Part shown: one piece after another, positions 6,735 to 11,678 of the stretch | Layout: every line of letters begins with the position of its first letter | Numbering within the stretch: position 1 is the first letter of the stretch | NCBI GenBank assembly: GCA_003233545.1 | Contig: QILZ01000348.1 | Span: 1-11,678, forward strand | DNA: 11,678 bases | Source: Spirochaetales bacterium | Lineage (GTDB): Bacteria; Spirochaetota; Spirochaetia; SZUA-6 | Reading direction: 5' to 3' | Translations under genes and position numbers: made by a program | Notes under the pieces: generated by a model | Database searches by the model: none | Told to the model about the DNA's origin: nothing | What the model saw: the letters and a program-made list of their open reading frames with translations, nothing else

Positions 6735-8027
6735 CTATCCAATAATTCTATCTAAACTTTTAATAATATGCATAAAAGCCCTTGTAATGTGATACGGGTC
6801 CTTTACAGGCAGAGCAACTATGGTATCCACAGGTTTACCCCTTCTGTCCCTAATCTGAATCCACTCTCTTATTTTTTCATCAGGATTAGGAAATGTCTTA
6901 AAAACATATCCATGATATTGCCAATAAGTTTCTAAAAACCAATGATCACCTGTTTGTTCATATGAACGCAGTAATGCATAAAGAGCTTCCGAGTGAACCC
7001 ACCATAACTTTTTGTCCCAATTTTCTTCCAGTTCTTTTACCATATGATCTTTTTTATTTTTATCTTTCACTAATCCGGTTGGAGGCCCTCCGTTTTTATG
7101 CAGAAATTGAGGCAGGCCTCCATATTCTTTATCCCAACCCTTTACAGCCATCCATTTTACTATATCGATTGCTGTTTTCATTGTAGTTAAATCACCGGTT
7201 TTTTCGGCATAATGTATCATAAACCATGCATCTTCGAGAGAATGACCAGGATTAAAATAGCTTCCGATTAATTCTTCGTAAGCTTCTTCTTCATCTTCTC
7301 TTACCATTTCAACCAGAATTTCTTCATCCTTTTTAACAAAATTATTCACTGTTTCTATAATTGATTCTTTTGCAATTTTCATAAGTTTTTTAGAATAGTC
7401 AAAATCATCAAAGTATCTCGCAATATCTGCAAGCTCCTGAGCAGTCTCCAGCAGTATCATGGATTTACCATGCACTTTATAACCATTTGGTTTTCCATAG
7501 GGAGCTGTTTTATAATTTCCATTTTTCAACCTGTCATATACACTACCGAACAATTTGACCGCCAATTCGTAATATTTTCTTTTATTAAATGCCCTTGCGA
7601 ATTCACCCATGCCGTAAATTAAAAAATGATCAGCCTCTATACCGAGATCGTACTCTTTATTTTCTTTACCCGTATTCAGTGCATGGCCCTTTTCATCTAA
7701 AACCCAGACACATTTTAAATCCGGTAAAATAGCATGCTCTTCGAGAAATCCCGCCGCTTTTTCCGAGGCATCTTTTATTATAGAACGCTTTTCAGTATCT
7801 AAATATTCATAGAAAAAATGGTAAACGTGTGATAACATCCACAGAAACCTGCCCTGTGACCATACATATTTATTTTTAGAAACAAGTTTGTCTCCATAAT
7901 TATTGAAGCATGTAAAAAACCCTCCGTTAGTCCGGTCTATCCCATAATTTAACCAGAAAGAAATTAAATTATTAAAGAGATGATTGATATAAAATCCTTT
8001 TAATTCTTTTAACGACATTTTTTCCAT
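6735..8027 (-). CDS. AGE-family sugar epimerase/isomerase (copy 2)
   Basis: 430 residues. It shares the block order of the other AGE protein: GIDRTNGGFFTCFN (29-42), VWSQGRFLWMLSHVY (55-69), GIEADHFLIYGMGEFARAF (129-147), NPGHSLEDAWFMIHYAEKTG (259-278), KGWDKEYGGLPQF (296-308), KKLWWVHSEALYALLRSY (339-356) and DPYHITRAFMH (410-420). The conserved histidines are His262, His345 and His413. An insertion of about 20 charged residues (319-336, Lys/Asp/Glu rich) between the last blocks explains the greater length and may alter substrate access. Sequence identity to copy 1 looks low outside the motifs, so they are old paralogues or separate recruits, probably with different substrates. AAAGGA precedes ATG 8027 by about 8 nt; the second ATG three codons later has no such site. 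No signal peptide. Confidence 0.87.
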   Translation of the reverse strand: MEKMSLKELKGFYINHLFNNLISFWLNYGIDRTNGGFFTCFNNYGDKLVSKNKYVWSQGRFLWMLSHVYHFFYEYLDTEKRSIIKDASEKAAGFLEEHAILPDLKCVWVLDEKGHALNTGKENKEYDLGIEADHFLIYGMGEFARAFNKRKYYELAVKLFGSVYDRLKNGNYKTAPYGKPNGYKVHGKSMILLETAQELADIARYFDDFDYSKKLMKIAKESIIETVNNFVKKDEEILVEMVREDEEEAYEELIGSYFNPGHSLEDAWFMIHYAEKTGDLTTMKTAIDIVKWMAVKGWDKEYGGLPQFLHKNGGPPTGLVKDKNKKDHMVKELEENWDKKLWWVHSEALYALLRSYEQTGDHWFLETYWQYHGYVFKTFPNPDEKIREWIQIRDRRGKPVDTIVALPVKDPYHITRAFMHIIKSLDRIIG

Positions 8028-8074
8028 AACATTATCCTTTTGTTTAACAAAGCAACATTAGTTTTCCCGTAATC

Positions 8075-9229
8075 TTAAATTAAATTCCTGTCTTCTATCT
8101 GTTTAATAAGTTCTGTGAATACCAAGAAGCCATTTTCCGCCAATTCAAAATCAACTGATCCGGGTAAATCTTCCGGCCGATGCCATAACTTGAGTTTTGT
8201 TTTATCATAACCCCTGCTGTTTACATAGATTCCCCGTGCACCGGCTTTAATAAAAACTTCACCATCGAGAGTGTCATTCTCACTAATTACCTGAATTGTC
8301 CCTTTAAGCTTTAACTCTTTGTATATTTTTGTAATTAATGAACTTAATTCTTTATCCTTTGAGTAAATAATCATATTCGGCCCGTAAGTCAGAGAATCAA
8401 AGTTTATAGAGATTTTAATTCGGTGGATATCGCCTCTGTTCTTTCTTGTTTCAGCATAATGTGCAGCCCCGAGATGACCAACTTCTTCTCCCCCGGTGGC
8501 AGCAAAAGTAATCGAATATTTATGCTTCGTCTTGGAAAGCTCACATGCTATCATAAACATCGTTATTAACGACGCTGTATTATCATTTGCACCGGGAGTG
8601 TTGCTGTGTGTATCTGCATGAGCTAAAAAGAGAATTTCATCTTTGCTTTCTCCCGGGAGATAACCGATGACGCTGTACGATTCTTTATTCTTAATAGTTT
8701 CTGCCTTAAATTTAAGGTTGACACGGGCTTCTTGTGAGATTGCTCTTTCAAGCGCCTTTTGATCCTGTCTGCCTACAGTTACTGCCGGAACCATTTTAAA
8801 TTCAGGCTCCCAGGCAAATCGTGGAACCGCCTTGCCAAAAGGGCTGATAGTAATATATGCCTGTATTTTCCTTAAGTTTTTATCGTACAACCCAAAGACC
8901 GGCTCCTTTGCTTTAATTTTCTTTATTTTACCATCTATTCCTTTTTCTGAAGTATCCTTGCTTCCATAATAAGGCCAAACTTCCAGTTCCTTTGTTTCAC
9001 AGATCAGCCTTGGTTTTTCTTTTAATTCCCAGTAATCAAAAACAAAATGGTCGATTTCGACAAGCCTGACACATTTTTCAAGCTCATTTTTAATAATATT
9101 TACAGACTCATTATAATTTTCGCTGCCTGCCGGCCTTGGTCCGAGAATAACGCATAATTTATTCAACATCGATTCAAGATATCTTTTACGCTTTTCAGTA
9201 TTATTTTTATTAGTTATATTTCTCTTCAT
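8075..9229 (-). CDS. M28-family zinc metallopeptidase, cytoplasmic
   Basis: 384 residues with all metal-site residues of co-catalytic M28 aminopeptidases. FLAHADTHSNTPGANDN contains His204 and the bridging Asp216. ATGGEEVGHLGA contains the general base Glu248 and metal ligand Glu249. INFDSL contains Asp278. WHRPEDLPGS contains His350. An N-terminal ILGPRPAGSENY segment (28-39) is also family-typical (G-x-R-x-x-G-S). Most M28 enzymes are secreted, but this one starts with a polar, charged stretch and has no signal peptide or lipobox. Hence it probably acts on imported material, for example a peptide, glycopeptide or N-acyl amide; that is inference. It lies 40 nt after the permease gene and 47 nt before the AGE gene. 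No clear ribosome binding site is seen for ATG 9229; ATG at residue 21 is the alternative start, but also lacks one. Confidence 0.85.
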   Translation of the reverse strand: MKRNITNKNNTEKRKRYLESMLNKLCVILGPRPAGSENYNESVNIIKNELEKCVRLVEIDHFVFDYWELKEKPRLICETKELEVWPYYGSKDTSEKGIDGKIKKIKAKEPVFGLYDKNLRKIQAYITISPFGKAVPRFAWEPEFKMVPAVTVGRQDQKALERAISQEARVNLKFKAETIKNKESYSVIGYLPGESKDEILFLAHADTHSNTPGANDNTASLITMFMIACELSKTKHKYSITFAATGGEEVGHLGAAHYAETRKNRGDIHRIKISINFDSLTYGPNMIIYSKDKELSSLITKIYKELKLKGTIQVISENDTLDGEVFIKAGARGIYVNSRGYDKTKLKLWHRPEDLPGSVDFELAENGFLVFTELIKQIEDRNLI

Positions 9230-9269
9230 AATTTATAATTTGTAGTATGATAAAACTTATATCTGTTGC

Positions 9270-10139
9270 TTACCCTTTTAATGCGCCCGCTGAAACACCG
9301 CCAATAAAGTTCTTCTGCATTGCCCACATCATTATTAATACCGGAAAAACAACAACACAACCCATGGCAGCCATTGGTCCCCAAATTAAGCCCTTATCAG
9401 TAATAAAGCCGGCAATAATTACTGTTAACGGTTTTGCTCTGATTATTGTTAGAATTGCAGCAAAAAGAAATTCATTCCAACTTGCCAGAAAAACGAGAAT
9501 GGAAACAGCAACCAATCCTGCCTTTATCATAGGTGTAGTAACAAACAGAAAACGCTGAAAAAGATTACACCCGTCCAACATAGCCTGTTCTTCTATTTCG
9601 AACGGGGCTTCCGCATAAAAGCCGATTAATAAAAGAATTACTAAAGGTAAATTAAAACTTGTATTCATCATAATTAAGGATATCCGTGTATCCATTAACC
9701 CAAGCTTGTTAATTACAAAGAAAATAGGTACGGCAATTACAACCGCAGGATACATTTTTTGTATTAGAAACCATAAAGCAAGAACGGACTTTATTTTTTT
9801 TGGGAGAATACCATTAATCAAAGCATACGAAGCAAGACTACCTGTTATCAGGGAAAGAACCATAGTAAATGTGGCAATTATTACAGAATTCAAAAGCCCT
9901 TGTCCTACCTGGTACTTTGTAAAAATATCTACGTAATTTTTTATAGTTACCTGGGATGGGATGATTACAGGTGGCTTTGCAAAATATTCCTGTTCTACCT
10001 TTAGTGAGTTACTGATAAGCCAGTAAAACGGAAATAAGATAACCACCAGGATAACCGCAATAATTATAACCTTAACGGGCCACCCTAAGAAATTGCTTAG
10101 ATAACTCTTTTTGTGTATTCCTATATTCATTTTAAGCAT
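9270..10139 (-). CDS. Sugar ABC transporter permease, MalG-like (CUT1)
   Basis: 289 residues, a normal MalG-type length. Six hydrophobic segments are visible, beginning with VKVIIIAVILVVILFPFYWL (22-41). The cytoplasmic EAA loop that docks on the ATPase reads EIEEQAMLDGCNLFQRFLFV (181-200), with the invariant Gly190, and continues TTPMIKAG. Further CUT1 hallmarks are FVINKLGLMDTRISLI (141-156) and FLASWNEFLFA (217-227). The product would form the membrane channel with the MalF-like partner encoded 3 nt upstream. No ATPase gene is in the window; CUT1 importers commonly share one encoded elsewhere. Either ATG 10139 or the one three codons later may be used; GGGTAG at the end of the preceding gene could serve either. 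Confidence 0.9.
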   Translation of the reverse strand: MLKMNIGIHKKSYLSNFLGWPVKVIIIAVILVVILFPFYWLISNSLKVEQEYFAKPPVIIPSQVTIKNYVDIFTKYQVGQGLLNSVIIATFTMVLSLITGSLASYALINGILPKKIKSVLALWFLIQKMYPAVVIAVPIFFVINKLGLMDTRISLIMMNTSFNLPLVILLLIGFYAEAPFEIEEQAMLDGCNLFQRFLFVTTPMIKAGLVAVSILVFLASWNEFLFAAILTIIRAKPLTVIIAGFITDKGLIWGPMAAMGCVVVFPVLIMMWAMQKNFIGGVSAGALKG

Positions 10140-10142
10140 CTG

Positions 10143-11028
10143 TTATTCTACCCTGTTTAATTGAATCGTCCGCAATCTGATGAATATTCCTGATATTAAA
10201 AACATTACAATAATAAAAACGACTGCAACAGAAGATGCGAATCCTATCCTGAAATATTTTATTCCTTCTCTGTAAATATATGTGGGAAGCACTTCCGTAG
10301 CATTACCCGGTCCGCCGCCCGTCATAACAAATACCAGGTCGAATACTTTAAATGCATCTATAAATCTAATCATCGCAACAATTATAATTACAGGAGAAAT
10401 AATTGGGAGTACAATGCGATAAAAAAGCTTCCAGGGAGATGCACCATCGACTCTTGCTGAATCCATAAAACTTCTCGGAATTGTTTTAACCGAGGACATA
10501 CGGAGTAAATTTCCAAAAATCCACAAGTATTACCGAATAAAGAGCAATTTTAGGATCACTGAGCCATCTCACTCCCGGAATGTGAATTAACTCTAAAAAA
10601 TAATCTACAACACCATATGTACTATCCAGCATCATCCGCCATAGGGTTCCTGCAACAACAGGAGCTATTATCATCGGTATTAATATAATCGTAATCATTA
10701 CACGTGACATTTTCTTATCCTCAGAGAGTATCATCGCAATTACCAGTCCAAAAACAAGTTCCATACTTACCGAAACAGTAGCAAAAATAATATTATTCGT
10801 TAGTGATTTAATAAACAGCTTGTCTTTCATGAATTCAAAGTTTGAAAGTCCTATATATACCGGTTTTGCATTAGGTACATTTAATTGGAATTTATGAAAA
10901 CTTAAAAAAACTCCATATCCCAGAGGAATAAATGCAGTTACAGCTAAAATAATAATAACGGGCAACAGGAAAACCCACGATGTAATTTTATCTCCCGTTG
11001 TAGCTCTGATATTTCTTGAAATAAGCAT
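10143..11028 (-). pseudogene. Sugar ABC transporter permease, MalF-like, frameshifted by a small deletion
   Basis: Two frames together make one CUT1 permease of about 300 residues. The first (11028-10486) encodes residues 1-180: SWVFLLPVIIILAVTAFIPL, then NFEFMKDKLFIKSLTNNIIF, then the helix start LVDFWKFTPYVLG, then a stop. The second frame resumes at about SVKTIPRSFMDSARVDGAS and carries the EAA loop (DSARVDGASPWKLFYRIVLP), the FVMTGGGPGNATEV block and the last helices, to 10143. Intact relatives have about 12 residues between the T-P of this helix and the I-P before the EAA loop; only 19 nt remain here. So about 17 nt are missing at 10484-10495, out of frame. GGAG lies about 10 nt before ATG 11028. 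A TTG at 10526 opens the second frame but would give a permease lacking most of its helices. Either the transporter is dead, or the read or assembly has an error. Confidence 0.8.
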
Positions 11029-11055
11029 ATAAATTAATCTCCATTGAATTTAAAG

Positions 11056-11089
11056 AAAAAGCCTCCCTGTAAAAATAGAGAGGCTTTTT
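11056..11089 (-). terminator. Hairpin with U-tract between binding-protein and permease genes
   Basis: On the minus strand AAAAAGCCTC and GAGGCTTTTT form a 10-bp stem, extendable by a wobble pair and a C-G pair, with a 10-nt loop and a run of T at the 3' end. It lies 11 nt after the binding-protein stop and 27 nt before the permease start. Such hairpins often end or stabilise part of the transcript, so that binding protein is made in excess over permease. The stem is symmetric, so the plus strand also has a T-run. Confidence 0.75.
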
Positions 11090-11099
11090 AAAGAGATTA

Positions 11100-11678
11100 T
11101 TATCTGTTAGCGTTTTTTATTCCAGGTGCCGGCGGATTATCCTTTAAAACCTTTTTTAAACCGTTTTCCATATATTTAACAGTTTTCTCCAATCCCCATT
11201 GCCCTGTTGCATAACTGGAAACTGCATCTCTCATTACACCCAGAGCTGCCGTGCCGGCAGGGATTCTCCACCAAATATTTGTTCCTCGATCCGAAGCTTC
11301 TTTATGCGGATATAATTTTGATTTCTTTAATGCCTCGGTTTCCCAGAATGACTTTCTGGGTGATAAAATAGTGTATTTTTTAAAGAATATCATCTGATTA
11401 TCGGCACTCGTATATGTCTTTATAAAATCCCATGCAGCATCCTTATTTTTTGAGTTCGAAGGAATGCCGAGGTCCCATGAAGAGAGCACGGTAAGACCTG
11501 TCTTTCCATATGGATAATCAGCCAAAGCCCATTTCCCCACAACCTTTGATTTATCAGGATTGTCGCCGTTAATAGTTACTCCTAAAGTAGGCCATGCCAG
11601 GCAAAAGGCAGCATTACCCTGTAGAAAAGCCGCACTTGACTCCGGAATGCCCCATGCTGAAGCAGCAGGGTCAGCTAA
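11100..11678 (-). CDS. Extracellular sugar-binding protein of ABC transporter, C-terminal part
   Basis: The frame is open from the window edge (first full codon 11678-11676) to a TAA at 11100, giving 192 residues; the start and signal peptide lie outside the window. It matches the C-terminal half of family 1 solute-binding proteins: SAAFLQGNAAFCLAWPTLG (the F-x-x-G-x-A-A-x-x-x-x-W hinge segment), then TVLSSWDLGIPSNSKNKDAAWDFIKTY, which is the G-G/x-G-I-x-x-x-S-K-x-x-x-A-A-W-x-F block, then a helix and FWETEALKKSKLYP. A short tail, DNPPAPGIKNANR, ends it. The protein would be periplasmic or lipid-anchored and would set the ligand specificity of the importer; the ligand cannot be read from this part. 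It is the promoter-proximal gene in the window and the operon promoter must lie beyond its start. Confidence 0.87.
   Translation of the reverse strand, partial: LADPAASAWGIPESSAAFLQGNAAFCLAWPTLGVTINGDNPDKSKVVGKWALADYPYGKTGLTVLSSWDLGIPSNSKNKDAAWDFIKTYTSADNQMIFFKKYTILSPRKSFWETEALKKSKLYPHKEASDRGTNIWWRIPAGTAALGVMRDAVSSYATGQWGLEKTVKYMENGLKKVLKDNPPAPGIKNANR

Noticed and set aside
10143..10526. The second permease frame as an independent small permease starting at TTG
   Set aside because: It begins inside a helix of the upstream frame, lacks the N-terminal helices needed for a CUT1 permease, and has no ribosome binding site.
1..11678. CRISPR array, tRNA or rRNA gene
   Set aside because: No regularly spaced direct repeats, cloverleaf with CCA-type acceptor, or conserved rRNA segments were seen by eye on either strand.

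Overview
The window is about 11.7 kb of AT-rich bacterial DNA in two contrasting halves. Bases 1 to about 2180 are a graveyard of mobile-element and accessory fragments. Bases 2180 to 11678 are a dense metabolic locus. The methylcobamide-methyltransferase-like gene, the import operon without its own ATPase gene, and the low GC suggest an anaerobic fermenter or syntroph. Nothing here fixes the phylum (no rRNA or marker gene).

Left part, in order: the N-terminal core-binding domain of an integron-integrase-like tyrosine recombinase (35-214, +); it is cut by a reverse-strand, twice frameshifted IS1634/IS4-type transposase remnant (about 205-750); a perfect 38-bp palindrome (895-932); an intact small antitoxin gene (1006-1206, +) overlapping a RelE/ParE-type toxin gene that has apparently lost about 35 internal codons (1203-1358, +); a non-coding stretch with several inverted repeats (1359-1782); and a reverse-strand group II intron reverse-transcriptase remnant (about 1783-2000).

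Right part: one forward gene, a MtaA/CmuA-like member of the uroporphyrinogen decarboxylase (URO-D) fold family with the HxC...C zinc motif (2191-3207). It converges, with only 4 nt between stop codons, on a long reverse-strand operon. Read 5' to 3' on the minus strand, the operon is: solute-binding protein (11678-11100, start outside the window); an inter-cistronic hairpin (11056-11089); MalF-like permease (11028-10143, broken by a small out-of-frame deletion); MalG-like permease (10139-9270); cytoplasmic M28-type metallopeptidase (9229-8075); AGE-family isomerase/epimerase (8027-6735); URO-D-like protein (6723-5563); a second AGE protein (5566-4379, ATGA overlap); and a second URO-D-like protein (4342-3212).

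Working picture (inference): a CUT1-type sugar ABC importer using an ATPase encoded elsewhere brings in a carbohydrate or glycoconjugate. The M28 enzyme hydrolyses an amide or peptide bond, and the two AGE proteins isomerise or epimerise the sugar. The URO-D-like proteins carry out one or more unknown steps; corrinoid-linked methyl transfer is possible for the forward gene. The two operon URO-D paralogues have HxH in place of HxC and no C-terminal cysteine, so they may not be thiol methyltransferases. The alternating AGE/URO-D/AGE/URO-D order is the most interesting undescribed feature. True HemE is excluded because none of the three has the N-terminal RQAGR signature.
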